Assembly: GCA_025403435.1 (NCBI GenBank) | Contig: CM046348.1 | Location: 37,444,052-37,508,051, forward strand | Length of the DNA: 64,000 nucleotides | Origin: Artocarpus heterophyllus | Lineage: Eukaryota; Streptophyta; Magnoliopsida; Rosales; Moraceae | Reading direction: 5' to 3' | Part shown: piece after piece, positions 10,257-22,272 of the stretch | How the letters are laid out: every line of letters begins with the position of its first letter | Numbering within the stretch: the stretch's first letter is position 1 | Translations under genes and position numbers: made by a program | The notes under the pieces: model-generated | Told to the model about the DNA's origin: nothing | The model's input: the letters and a program-made list of their open reading frames with translations, nothing else | Databases searched by the model: none

Positions 10257-13200
10257 GGTCGATGAGTGATCTTTACGTCGTTGGTGTGCGTGAAGCCATG
10301 GGAGACGTGATTGAAGCCGGTTGAAGCTTAGAGGCAGAGCTGGGGATGTCAAATATCGACCAATCTGGGCTTGGCATTAAGGAAGGTAGGGCTATCAGTG
10401 GTAACTGTGAGGAGCATAGAGCTCATCCAAGGTTAGGTTGGGCTAGAAGGGCTCAGGAGGAGCCTCAGTGGGTTGGCTTGGGCCTGGGATGGGCGATCTT
10501 TGTTGCTGCCCATAAGTCGCTAGCGTGGAGAGACCTAGTTGGGTTCGTGCCGCCAGTGGGGATGGCTCGTGGTGGTTCTAGCTAGGCATGGGAATAGAGG
10601 TGGAGAGGTCGTGAGCACCTTCCGATGGTAGCTGGATGAAGATAGGAACCTCGAAGGTTCAGCTCGGCTAGGGGTTAGAGGGTTTTGCAGCCGCCTATAC
10701 AGCGCCTGCATTGAGGGGCCTAGATGGGCTCGTGTCGCCAGTGGAGGAAAGGGCATGGTGTGTGACACCTGTTATTCTCTTAACGGGTATTAAGGTAATT
10801 AAATTGATTTTTAGTGTGCCAATCAAAATTTTGTTTCATTTAAAATCCATTTCACAATATTTATTTTTATCTATTTTTAAATTTTTTAAAATTCTCTTAT
10901 ACTTATTTAGTATGTTTACTGAAAGACCTTGGAACTTCTAATAAATTTTGAAAATATCATTTTGGCATTATGTGGGCTAAAGTCTCTAGAGGAGACATGA
11001 GGATATCTTTTCCAACTACTCTTGACCCTCATGTTTTTTATTTCTTCCGTGACATGCCCCAACATGTCTCCTCCATAATTTCTTCTATCACTCTCTTCAA
11101 AGACTTCATCTTTTCTTCCTTTTTCCTCCATGGTTCCCACACTCTTCTTCTCATTTCTTTGCTAAAACAAAATACTTAAAGAACTTGTTCAAGGCAGCCA
11201 TAAAAATCAGCCACCATCATCTTCATTTGAGCAAAAATTTCAGCCATACTGAAGTCAAGGAACCTGTTTTGAAGCCATTTCAAGCTTCCAACTAGCCATA
11301 ATCCGAGGTTAGAATCTTATGAACAAATTTAGTCTTTCATTTATAATTTTTTTTATACTCAAGGATTATTCAAATTTGCGTTCTTAAATCGGAGTTGTAT
11401 TTTATTTTCAATGAATTTTTTAATTTTTAGATTGAAAACTAGTAAACCTGTCAGTGGCAATATACCGCCCGTTTACATTAAGTAAACCACCTGTTAACCC
11501 ATGTGATGATTGTAGATAGTGAACCCATTCTTTTTGCAAAAGTATACTGCTAGTTTGCCATGGTATACCGTTGCTAACCTGAACAAATAACCCATCTTTG
11601 CTCACCACCTAATTCCTTAATGTCTTGCAACCTTTCCAATATTATCCTAAGTGATTGATGAATCTTATTAGGGACTAAAACACATAGGTTGCTTGTATAC
11701 ATTTTATATCGTGTTAAGACATAAATTTTTTACTGTGGTATTCAAAAAGGAATTTGCATAAAAGTTTTAATAGCACACTAGTAAGATGGATTTACACATG
11801 ATTTATTTATGAATGTGGTTGTATGTTGTGGTTTAGTTTTAATTGTCCTTATGCACACCTTAGGATCAAAGGAGTGTGGAGCTAACGTTAATTGATTTCG
11901 GGATTGAAAGATTGTTGATAAGCTTAGAAGGTAGGGATTCTATTACTCATCTTTTGTGAGGTTTTTATGGAATTAAAATTGATTGTTTTACTGCAAGATA
12001 TATATATATATTTGTTGAACTGCTATTATATGAGTATCACATATGAAACTATGACATGGACTCGTCTTATATTATACGGCGAGGAACATAATGAATTGAC
12101 ATATGTTATAGATTGAGAAGCATGGTTAGGAAAACTGACTCTATAAATAATGATTGAATATAGAGAAATGATAAGACGTGAAGAGAGCGGCGGTTACGTC
12201 CTTGGGCACGAATACCCTAAAAGGTAAAATAGGAGGAAGGTGATAACGCTTCCTTGGGTCTAAAGTCCCAGAACACACTGTACAAGAATCGACTTTGTGA
12301 GAACTCGGGGCTTGATGTCCCCTCACCGAAATACCCTTGGAATATTTAGAGGGTGAACAAGCACGCCCATTTGGGTTTCGATGAGTTGAGTGATACTCTG
12401 TTGAACGTGGGTACCTAGGAATAATGATGACCTGTAACATTTGTATATATGTATATGTATGAAACTCAATAATGATTAACTATGGTATCCACAAAATATG
12501 ATTATAATAAATCTCATAATATAGATAATGATGAGTATTAACTAACCATGCAGGTTTTAATGTGGTAATGATAAAAACCTAAAGGTGAGTAATGGTTTTT
12601 CCTACTGAGCACATTGTTGCTCATTCCCTTATGTTTTCATCTTTTTAGGACTCATTAAGTATGAGGTGGCTACGAGAAAAATAGTTGAGGAAGCTATGTA
12701 GCTATATTACGTTGGGACTGCTTCAATTGCTAAAAATATTCTTCATGATAATGTAAGCATCAATTGTTACTTTCTGTAACTGTAGTAAAATGCGTTGAGG
12801 GTTATATTGATGATGACGACAGTTTATATTATTAAATTTAAGGTGCTACATTAAATTGTGGTTTAATTGTCGTTTATATTTTTATTTTTGATTTGAGAGT
12901 TTTCATTTAAGCCCTGGGCAACTTTATTTTTGAGATTTTACTTTTATTTCTGATTTTTATTTTAATTCATTAAAAACTGTTAACCCCCATATAGGGACAT
13001 TACATGGTGTCTCTAAACTAGCTGTGGGAGAGGCGATGGAGAGAGTGCGTTGCCTCAGCTGGGCAGTTGGCCAACGAAGGGAGCTTTGATTTTTGGGTGG
13101 TTGGCAGTGACGAATATTTGTGTTGGGGATCGCTGTGGAGACCATGTCATTTATTTAATAAAGGTGGCAATGTTTCGACCTTGTTTTTTGTACTTTTGGT

Positions 13201-13645
13201 GTGTTGTTTCTTTATGTTTGTAATAATTGAGATGGTTTACTACCTCCAGACTTATTGTGTGTAGCTTACCCGCTCATGAAAGCGGGGCTTGTAGTTATAT
13301 TCGCCTAAATCTATATCTAGTCCAGGTTGTTTATGTTCGACTAGATTTATATCTAATCCGGGCCCTTTTTGCCTATACTATGGAGACCTTAGGTCTGTCA
13401 ATTGGTTTTGCTAGTCGATGAGCTGCTGCAACGAGCCTTTGAGTTCTATCTCGAGTGGTTTCCCCTTTTCGGTTCGAACACCTGTTATATGTCACTTTGT
13501 GCTTAATTGTTTTCTCAGCTCGTCCCATCACGAATGGAACTAACACCGGTTAGGGATGGTCTGTATCCTTAAAGAACGGCTTAAATGACTTCATTTGAAC
13601 TTTTACTGGTTTAAATAAAGTTTCTTTATTTTCAAAAAAAAAAAA
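10257..13645 (+). mobile_element. Poly(A)-tailed retroposon interrupted by a solo LTR
   Basis: Two GC-richer blocks (10257-10760 and 13010-13645) stand out from AT-rich surroundings and are contiguous once the nested solo LTR is removed, about 1.14 kb in all. The right block ends AATAAAGTTTCTTTATTTTC plus 12 A's (13634-13645). It is flanked by an imperfect 14-bp direct repeat. That is the structure of a non-LTR retrotransposon end (5'-truncated LINE) or another reverse-transcribed RNA. The left block has a weak internal duplication of a GCC(G/T)CCAGTGG-containing segment (about 10530-10565 and 10710-10745). No reverse transcriptase or endonuclease motif is visible, so the source is unknown. 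Confidence 0.5.
10761..13004. repeat. Solo LTR of a gypsy-type element (2244 bp), TSD TGGTG
   Basis: The repeat opens TGTGACACC and closes GGGACATTACA. It is flanked on both sides by the perfect 5-bp duplication TGGTG (10756-10760 and 13005-13009). There is no internal coding sequence, so it is a solo LTR left by LTR-LTR recombination. Inside, at 12604-12624, is ACTGAGCACATTGTTGCTCA, a hairpin motif seen in the other large LTRs of the window; it implies plus orientation. A short (TA)n run lies near 11998-12011. Confidence 0.85.
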
Positions 13646-14468
13646 GCATATTAATATATCCACAATTATTTGTAATAATAAAGGACAAAATCAGACGAAA
13701 GCAACTTATTAACAACAACAACGTTGCTTCTTATGCCAAAAGGTTAAGTTAAGCTTATAAGGTCAATGTTGGACGTGTGAAACCAACTTTAATCGGGTCC
13801 CCACCAGATTATGACCCTTCGTTTTATCCATGTGCCATATCGTATACGCAATATTGGTGTTTGTCCTTGTCTAACAAAACAAACAAATCTCACTCTGACA
13901 TCGACTCAAACAAATCTCACTCTGACATCGACTGGGAAATAAACCGATACCTTATCTCCCATTATAGATAGATATATACATGTATAATATATGATGTAAT
14001 AGAACTTCAGTAAATCAAATTTTCATAGTAAATTAATAATGTAATAAATACTAAAAATCTCATAATCCTTTCTTTTGTTTTTTTATACTATTTTTTTCCT
14101 TTTTATTTTGTTTTTCTATTAAAATTTATATATATTTTTTTTCCACCCGTCAAATAAAAGACTTAGGTATTATGTCCTAGTTTTTGTTTATTTGAGTTCG
14201 TAAATTTGAAATAAGGATACAATTACATAGTATGTATGTATGTGTGTCCTTAGAAGTAAGAAACGAAATTTTTCTAATATATTGGGCATAAAATTTATAA
14301 GTAGAAAATTGTTGGAAGACAAAGTAATAAATTTAGATCAAATTTGGGGTGTGTGACATGTTTGAGATATGATGCATGACATCTGAAATTAAAAAAAATA
14401 ATAATAAAAATAGAGAGGCAAAAAACAAAAGGTAGATCAAAACTTGTCTCACATTTACAATTTGCCAC
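13646..14468. other. Intergenic stretch with a small tandem repeat
   Basis: No gene is supported. Bases 13884-13933 contain two tandem copies of a 24-bp unit with CTCACTCTGACATCGACT. The first 14 bases are the right copy of the retroposon target-site duplication. Confidence 0.6.
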
Positions 14469-14868
14469 TCAATTTTTAATTTTAGTAAGTTGCCCATTGA
14501 ACTTGCAAATATATAGCAAATCGTCCCAATTGATAGCAATTTTTATTTTTTGACTGAAATTGATATGTAAGTTGCACATTTATAGCTGATATTGACATGA
14601 ATGGTCATTTTTATATATTTAAATCTAAATTTATGTGGATTAATATTTTTAATTAACTTTTCATCAAAATTATAAATTTTGAAATAACTTTGTTTTGAAT
14701 ATAAATTTGAGTTAACATTTATATGAAAAACTGTTTATGCTCTTAATTAATAACCTATGTAAAAATCACAAATCAATTTCAATCAAAAACGTAAAATTGC
14801 TATCAACGGGTGGTGGTTTGCTATGTATTTGTAAGTTCAGAGACAACTTGCCAAAATTAAAAATTTGA
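14469..14868. mobile_element. MITE with inverted repeats of about 110 bp
   Basis: The left end reads TCAATTTTTAATTTTAGTAA then GTTGCCCATTGAACTTGC. The reverse complement of the right end reads TCAAATTTTTAATTTTGGCA then AGTTGTCTCTGAACTTAC. The similarity continues through ATAGCAAA and TTGATAGCAATTTT on both arms for about 110 bases. No transposase is inside. Superfamily is uncertain. Confidence 0.7.
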
Positions 14869-14873
14869 ATTAA

Positions 14874-15699
14874 TTACAAAAATAATCCCTAAACTATAGC
14901 TTTTGTAACATTTTGCTCTCCGAACTTCAAAACATAATATATGTTCCTCTAAAGTATGAACCGTTAATAAAAATAGTCCTTTTGATATAATTTAACAAAA
15001 AACACACAAATAAAATTAAAATTATGAGTATTTTAGTAATCTATTTATAAAAATAACCACAAATATTAAAACCATAATAAAATAGTTTTTATTGATGATT
15101 CAAAACAAAAAAATAATTAAAATCATATCGAAACTTCTTTAAAATTTTATTAATTTTTTACACCCAAAAAGTATTTTTAAAATTTAAAAGTTATGGATAC
15201 CAGTAGAAAAAAAAAAGAATACAACAAAAGTATATTCAATATAGCATAAAAATATAACACAAATATCTCAAAGAGAAATAAAACTTAGATGGTATTTAAT
15301 AAAATTTCTTTCATACTTTTAAAGTTTTCACTAGTATTTATAGCTTTTAAAATTTTAAAATACTTTTTTAGTTGTCAAAAAATTAACAAAATTTTAAAGA
15401 CAATTTTGATATATATACATATATATATATATAAGAGATCCAAATGGTATTATAATTTTAATTATTTTTTGTTTTTAATCATTAGTAAGAACAATTTTAC
15501 TATAGTTTTAATTTTTGTGTTTATTTTCATAAGATTATCAAAATATCCTTAATTTTAAAATTATTTATCAATTTTCTGTACAAATTTTAACAGAACTGTT
15601 TTTGTTAACAGCTCATACTTTAAGGGGAATAGATGTTGCGTTTTGAAGATCATGAAGCAAAGTGTTACAAGGCTTATAGTTCAAGGGGAAGTTTTGTAA
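14874..15699. mobile_element. Inverted-repeat DNA element (826 bp) flanked by TTAA
   Basis: The left arm (TTACAAAAATAATCCCTAAA, continuing CTATAGCTTTTGTAACATTT) pairs with the right arm, whose reverse complement starts TTACAAAACTTCCCCTTGAA and continues CTATAAGCCTTGTAACACTT. The arms are about 100 bp. TTAA occurs directly outside each arm (14870-14873 and 15700-15703). The interior is AT-rich and non-coding. It abuts the neighbouring MITE with one base between them. Confidence 0.7.
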
Positions 15700-15703
15700 T
15701 TAA

Positions 15704-16853
15704 CTCTAAAAATATTATAGGGCAAATTATAAATATACAGCAAGTTCAGGTAGCAACAATGCCAAATACCTTATATATGTGTGTGTGATTAAAAATATAC
15801 ATCATGCATACCTTGGCATATCACAGGAAAATGGCTGCCATTTGTATTTCAGGAAGTGTTTATCCGAACCACCATTCTTTAGGCAATTGAACTGCTTAAG
15901 CAAGAAGGGACAGTTTAATATATCATAGGGTGGATATGAAGTATTGTCGTAAATCCACTTCCATTGTAAATATTGCTACTACTACAGCCGTCCCTCTAAT
16001 TATACGCTTCCCATGCACTTGCTCCACAACTATTAGATCATAAACTGGTACAACCACCGTTAATGACGTTAATGTAACATCAATTGCAAAATTATGCCCC
16101 ATTAGAGAGAGAGAGAGAGAGAGAGATTAGTGCAATTGCTAAGTTATATCTAATTATTGGAAAACTTTTAGTATGTCCTCATATTATTAAGTATTTGCTT
16201 ATGCTAGAGCCAAGTTTATTGTCCTTTCAGAAAAATGAACTGATGGTTTTGTTATGGTCCCTTTAAAGCTCTGCTTATAGCCATACTTGTTTTAAGGAGC
16301 TAGTTAGTAATGAATGTATTTGACAATACAATTAGAACTAAAAGTTAAAACGATTTTACTGTAGCACGTAAAAACTTTATATTAGAGTTTACTTTTATTT
16401 TACAATATAACATATGAGAGATTTCCTTTATAGCAGTTTTAACTGCGTAGCTGAAATGAAATAAATGCACCAAAGTATTGCTGATATATACCCACATTTT
16501 ATTTATTAGGCGGCCAATCTTGCAAAATGTACAGATGTTGGAGACGGAATATATGTTAAAATAAATGAGTTTTAACCTTGAGATTTATGAAAGGTCCACA
16601 TGGATACATGGTCAATTACAGTTTAGTTCAAGTAGATAGCTAGTAATGTATGTAAAATAAATTAGTTTTACTTAAGATTCATGAAAGGTCCGCAAAGATA
16701 CAGAGTCAACAATTAAGTTAAAGTAATTTTAATTTTAAAAGGATAAATTGTTAAATTTTCTCATCGATTATGACTTTATAAAACAAACATGTATGATTCT
16801 ACTCCTGGGAATAACAGATTTACTCTGATTTCAAAATAGTCTCTGCGTGTGTC
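15704..16853. other. Intergenic stretch, no gene seen
   Basis: AT-rich sequence with no recognisable coding potential. A (GA)n microsatellite lies at 16104-16126. Two related segments (ATTTATGAAAGGTCC and ATTCATGAAAGGTCC, near 16585 and 16675) indicate a small degenerate tandem duplication. Confidence 0.6.
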
Positions 16854-16854
16854 T

Positions 16855-16917
<63 letters not shown>
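16854..16917. repeat. Compound microsatellite (ATAC)n(AC)n(AT)n
   Basis: An uninterrupted run of ATAC units passes into AC units and then AT units over about 64 bases. It is a single polymorphic-type locus. Confidence 0.95.
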
Positions 16918-18605
16918 GTGCTAGCACTAAAATCACCCTTTGGATGGATATGTTTAGCTGCCGATATAACAACACTAGAAGGAAATCTCGTTGGCGTCTA
17001 GACATCATACAAGAGACAATTGTCATCTTACAAGTATTTTCACAATTTTATCTAAGAAATTTATTCGCCGGGCTGGATTTTGAAATTGAAAAGCATAAAA
17101 AACGTTTTTCATAGGAGTAGGATGGTATTGATAACAAAATTGTGGAGTTGCTGTTCTTCTAGTAATTTTTCCTTTTTGAGTTTATTCATATGCAGGACAA
17201 AATAAAAAGTTTTTTTTTAACATGGAATCACAATAGCTACTCATGATAATCAAATCAAATTATGGATCACAGGCAGAAAAACTTTCTTCATATGTGGTTC
17301 TAGTGTAGCTTGTGATAAAATTACTAGTAGCGACATCAAGGTAAAAACGACAGTAACACCATAAAAACCACCAAAAGCAGGAAAACAACGGAAACCTGAA
17401 AACGACAATAACCAACCAAAAACGACAATAACATCACCATAAACTACTAACACAACAGAAAAAACAGCGGAAAGCTGAAAACGACAACAATGGATAAAAC
17501 GACGATAATCAATTACAACGGCAACAACCTCATCCGACAAGCGACAACGACAGAAAAGATATCAGAGTGACAAATTACATTAATACAAAAACGACAACGA
17601 ACTAAAAAATGCCATCCCCTCAAAAGCCAAAACAGCACCAACAGAAAAAAAAAAAAAAAAAGAGAGAGAGAGACAGAAAGAAAGAAAGCTGTACAAGCCA
17701 CAAAACAACATCAAATAGCAAAGTTAAAAAAAAAAGGTTAAAAATAAGACGAAAAGAGCCTTAAAATGACATCAACTGGAATCCCAAGAAAAATTGAAAG
17801 ATACCAAACGAAAACGACGTCTCAAACACAATAAAAATAAAAAGGAAAATAAAATATTGAAACTACATCAAACTGATACATGACCTCACATGCTGTCGCA
17901 AAAACCGCTATTGAAGTAAAAATGACAATAATAATAAAGAAAAAAATCAAGCCAAAAAAAAAAAAAAGAGCAATGAATTACAAAACAAGATTTAACTGGA
18001 AATATCGAATGGACAATCAAGCAGTGAGAAATTCCCTTTTTTCAACACACCACATTTAATGGACAATCAATGCTATGGTCAATTTAAATGGCAACAAAAA
18101 AAGGATTTTCCCGTGTTGGCACTAATTTGTGACCTATGCAAACTAAATCCAGTAGCAAAATCACCTCCTAAAAGAGCTCAACAGTAGTTGATTTTGGCCA
18201 TCAGCAAGAAAATTTTGCATACTGTCATTGCAGGCCTAAGGCTAACGGCATCTCCATTTCCCATTCGCAAGTTACAATCTACTTGATTTAAAATAAATAA
18301 ATAGATATGTTAAGACACAATAGATAAGGTAAAACGTCAACAAAGGATTACCTTACATATGATTCAAATTTATGACAGCACTAACAAGGAAACTCATAGT
18401 AACAACACACATTCATAACTCCAAGTATATAATGAAGCAAGACTGTCCATGCGTACTTTACCCGAGATTATATATAACTGTAATACCACATCTCTCTTAT
18501 CAAGTTTATGCTGCAAGCCAGGAGACATTTGTTCACGGTGATTGAACACTGCCTCAGTTACGGGCCTTTATGTAATAAATACTTGCTTCAGTCACCACTA
18601 GATTC
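16918..18605. other. Gene-distal stretch with an A/C-rich, AACGACAA-repeating block
   Basis: No protein is supported. From about 17340 to 17960 the plus strand is strongly A/C-rich. It repeats AACGAC-type motifs (AAAACGACAATAACCA, AAAACGACAATAACATCA, GAAAGCTGAAAACGACAACA and similar). A run of 17 A's followed by GAGAGA and GAAA units sits at 17645-17690. The part just above 18000 lies downstream of the minus-strand host gene and may include its 3' untranslated region. Confidence 0.55.
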
Positions 18606-21600
18606 TCAAAGTTTAGGAATAACCACCCGTAGAAAACCATCCCTGCACAAACACCGTCAAAATCGGCTTTTCATGCATTAAAATAATGCTATGTTGGAAT
18701 ATAAAAACCAACATTGGAAAATTTTTTAATAGCCGGGTCCTTTGTGGAAGAGTTTTAAACATCGTATCAGAGCACGACATCTTGGAGGTACTAAATAATT
18801 GTCCTTTCATTTCATTATGTACCAAGATAGAACTTGTGGGAAATTAAGCAGTGTCAAAGCTTTATTGGAAAATATAATTATAAAAATAAGCATAAAATTA
18901 AGAGAAATGTACTGAGGAACTCATGACACTTACAGAAACTCAGCTGAGACACAGTCCTTGTTCACATTAGCTGGAAGTGGCCATACAACCCCACATGGCC
19001 CTTGTACAATCTCTCTTCTAAGATATGCAGAGATAGAATCATTTGCACAACCTGCCACTTTCATGTACTGGGTAGAACGCTTACCTGTTACGGTTAACCT
19101 GCAATGGAAACGGCAGGCTCATCATGTTAATTGCAAATACTCAAAGTTTAATCGGTTACTAATGCTTTTCAGAGCAGGAACAGGGCAACAAAAATAGGAT
19201 TGGCGTAATTGTCGAATGTGGAGTTCGTTAGACGATTATGAAACTAAATTAAATCATAATCCAGGAAAATGTATCTTACTTCTTGTCATCAACTTCCACC
19301 CTAATGTCTTTGATGCTAACACCAGGAATCTCAACAGTGACGACATAGGTGCGTCCCAACTCTGCAACATCCATTCTTGGGGACCACTCAACTACTACAT
19401 AAACAAAAAAGAATGAAGTTAGGTTTCTCCCCTTAAAGTCAGAATTCCATGACAAAATAAGTCATTTTTAGTCCATTTTAAACCAGTCATCATATTCCTG
19501 GAAAAGCCATTCTGAAAAGAAACAACTATTCATGCTAGTAATCTGTCAAGCAGACAAAAATAAACTAGAAGTCAGAGAGAGAGAGAGAGGGAGATATATT
19601 GAGATTGTTCTTTCGTGCTAAAACTTCATAAACTAGAAATCATTAACGCCTTGGGTTCTAGAAGATGCCTACAAGCCTAGAAACTGATTTAAAGCTACGG
19701 TGAAGACAAGAAAAAGATATGGATTTTAAAAGTCAAATTTGAACAAAGGAACATTAAGCGTATATAAACAACACTACTAACCATTAGATGTGGAAGAGTA
19801 TATTTCCTTCTTGTAGTATATTTCTTTTTGTTGATTGATTGTACTGCTTGGCATGGCAAACTTAGGAGGGTCAGCTGCAGATATTGTATTGCTTGGCATG
19901 GCAAACTTAGGAGGGTCAGCTGCAGATAATTCACAACCTTGAAAGGCAGGTTGGATTGCTCCTGCAGTGTGGAAGTTTTGTTGTGTACTTGGAGGTCTAG
20001 CAAACAATGGTCCTTCTTGAGAAACGGAAGACAAAAAGTCATTTCCACAACTAGAGTATTTGAGAGGCGTGCCTGGCTGATGCGGTAAAGCCTGGCGAAA
20101 ATATTTATGCTAAAAAAATCAGTCCGTAAAGATTAATCGAACAACAGATGATTGAGTTAAAAAAAAAAAAAAGCACCTCTCCAGTGCCTGCCTGCCTCAT
20201 GAAACAAGCTTGTTGAGCACATCCTTGGCGTGCAAAATACATTTTGCTGTCGCACCTTTTGGCGGTCGTAGAGTATAAATTGATGTTGCAGTCCTGAGAC
20301 AATAAAGCAATTGAATTAGTAAAGAAATTTGCAACTTGAAATTAGAATGACAATATACATATAAATGATTACATAATGAGGAAATATGATGCATGCTGAC
20401 GGAATTTGTTAATTGATTTGATTGGTATCTACAAGTATTGATTCACCAAAAGCACTATATGACGAAGCCTGTATTTACAAAAGACTTACTGTGTTTCCAA
20501 TCTCAACCACATCTTCATGTGAGCCTTGCCTCATGAAAGTAGCTTGAAAAGCAGATCCTTGCCGCGCAAAATACATTTTGTTATCACACCTTCGGATCAC
20601 AGATTTCAAAGTGCTGCTGCAATTCTGAGACCAAAAAAATCTAAGCCGATTGAATGATAAAAATACAAATGGATAGAAAACTCAAGGTAAAAAGAAACTA
20701 AGAATTTTATAAAAAATTAAACTACATGACAAAATTAGAGAAATTGACACATACAATGCATTTCTTTAGATTGTACTAACATTAGCCATTTGGGAGTTTA
20801 GATTAATTGTCATGAAGCCCTATAGACAACTCTGCTTATATTTACAATAAACCTCCCGGTCTCGATTCTCGACCAGATCATACATGACAGATATTCTGTA
20901 CACCATTTTCCAACTGCTATCCAGAAACTACTTTGATAGTAATGATTAATGAATTAGAAAGTGTAGACACAAATGGAAAGATGGCATCTCATAGATGGAA
21001 AGTATTGAAATTTGGGATAACCACATGAAGACTATACAAAGTGTCCCCTGTGATCATTTTGCCAACACCATTCAGAGAAATTAAAAATTCAGAATCAAAT
21101 GTGGCCTGAGCATTTACAAATTCCAATTTAATTGCCAAACCATTAAGTGTAATCGACTTTTAAACATTCTAGCTTAAACTTGCTCTATCGTGTTTTGTTA
21201 ATTGTTTTGCTAAGGCCTTTCATGATAACCAAGGATGGAGCTACACACAAATGAGGATAAGCAGCCCGCCCCCTTAAACTTTTTTTTTCTTTTAATATTA
21301 TATAGATAATTTAACAAAAATTATATTCCCCCTGCTAAAATTATACTCCGTCCACCCCTTGAAATTATGTTACACCCTTCCTAAAATTTTATATAGCCTT
21401 CATTTAATTTTCTTGACAATACTAAGGTACACTCTGCCCATTCTGCTAATTTTTCTTACTCCACGGCTGATGATAACCCTTCCACTTTTTTTACCTTATC
21501 CTAAGTAACATGTAGAGAAGATCTCCACCCTTCATTTCACTTGGTGTAAAAAAAAAAAAAAGTTACCAATTAAGGTCTCGATCTACTGCTGTAAATTTCA

Positions 21601-22272
21601 TTGCACAACAAGAGGGGAAGAAATAAAAGAATGGATTTGAATCCTTTAGATTACATTGTAAAATTAAGTCAACATTTAAGATTCTTACCAAGATAAAAAA
21701 AGTCAACATTTTGGATAATTAAATTAGCAATTTGGTTGTATACTCAAATGTTAAAGACATACAAAATAACACGTGATTTAATTAAATCATTCATCCTCAA
21801 TAAAATCAATAATTAGTATCTCCCCCTTCTTTTCAAGGGTTTGTTTTCTGCTAGATCTGAATGATTCTCAAATCTGCTAATTAAAAGTAGCTTAAAAATC
21901 AAGATATCATTAAATAATTATGCCTAATCTTTCCTTCATATAAAAGAAAAACCGCTTTTTAAAGAGAGTAAATATTAAAAATATGGATTTCGTTTTTTCT
22001 TTAAGAAATCATAGCAATACATGTATAATAATGGGTCAGTGACGTAAGATAGCATGATATGGACTTTTCAAATCCATGATTAAAGAAACAGAAGAGAGAG
22101 GAGACACAGTTGAAACATTTTCTCTCGTTTCCATCCGGATTTTCTCACAAGCCAAACAGAGAAAGCGAGATTTTACCATGGGAAGGACGTGAGTGGCAGA
22201 GAGTTCATCAGCGGTGGGCACAAAGTGAGCTGAGATCATGTTGATTCTGCGTCTGACAACTTGGGACTCCAT
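18606..22272 (-). CDS. ACD31.2: Peroxisomal alpha-crystallin-domain (small HSP-like) protein, 7 exons, 324 aa
   Basis: Seven coding exons on the minus strand join in frame with GT-AG introns: 22272-22177, 20624-20490, 20293-20177, 20091-19782, 19394-19280, 19098-18934 and 18642-18606 (TGA at 18606-18608). The start is the first in-frame ATG (MESQVVRRR). Residues 9-17, RINMISAHF, fit the PTS2 peroxisome signal R(L/I)x5H(L/F). Residues 220-324 are the alpha-crystallin domain: VVEWSPRMDVAELGRTYVV, VEIPGVSIKDIRVEVDDK, LTVTGKRSTQ, then P-x14-GFL and LRVVIPKL at the C-terminus. P-x14-GFL is a variant of the sHSP consensus. The middle is Ser/Gln-rich. PTS2 plus a C-terminal ACD and this length match Arabidopsis At1g06460 (ACD31.2/ACD32.1), a peroxisomal sHSP-like protein. 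Orthology is inferred, not searched. Exons 2 and 3 both encode RCD(N/S)KMYFARQG, and exon 4 has a 45-bp internal duplication. Confidence 0.88.
19838..19927 (-). repeat. 45-bp in-frame tandem duplication within ACD exon 4
   Basis: Two adjacent 45-bp copies encode SAADPPKFAMPSNTI and SAADPPKFAMPSSTI. They differ at very few bases, so the duplication is younger than the exon 2/3 duplication. It lies in the unstructured linker before the alpha-crystallin domain, where a length change should be tolerated. Confidence 0.9.
20177..20624 (-). repeat. Tandemly duplicated exon pair (exons 2 and 3) of the ACD gene
   Basis: Exon 2 encodes RRCDNKMYFARQGSAFQATF then MRQ. Exon 3 encodes KRCDSKMYFARQGCAQQACF then MRQ. 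Both exons begin and end in phase 0 and are separated by a 196-bp intron, which is what an in-frame exon duplication would produce. Length differs at the C-terminal side (45 versus 39 codons). Confidence 0.8.
20625..22176 (-). other. Large first intron of the ACD gene
   Basis: About 1.55 kb between exon 1 (donor GTAAAA) and exon 2 (acceptor GTCTCAG). It holds no coding exon that I recognise. At 21225-21580 there is a segment with AAGGATGGAGCTACACAC, C-rich strings and a 14-A run (about 21547-21560), resembling the edge of an inserted element. I cannot assign its class. Confidence 0.6.

Noticed and set aside
12836..12850. GGTGCTACA as the right end of the solo LTR that starts at 10761
   Set aside because: Flanking bases (TTAAA) do not match TGGTG; the end at 13004 gives a perfect duplication.
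13455..13480. GGTTCGAACACC resembling a tRNA T-arm
   Set aside because: No acceptor stem, A box or cloverleaf can be built around it.
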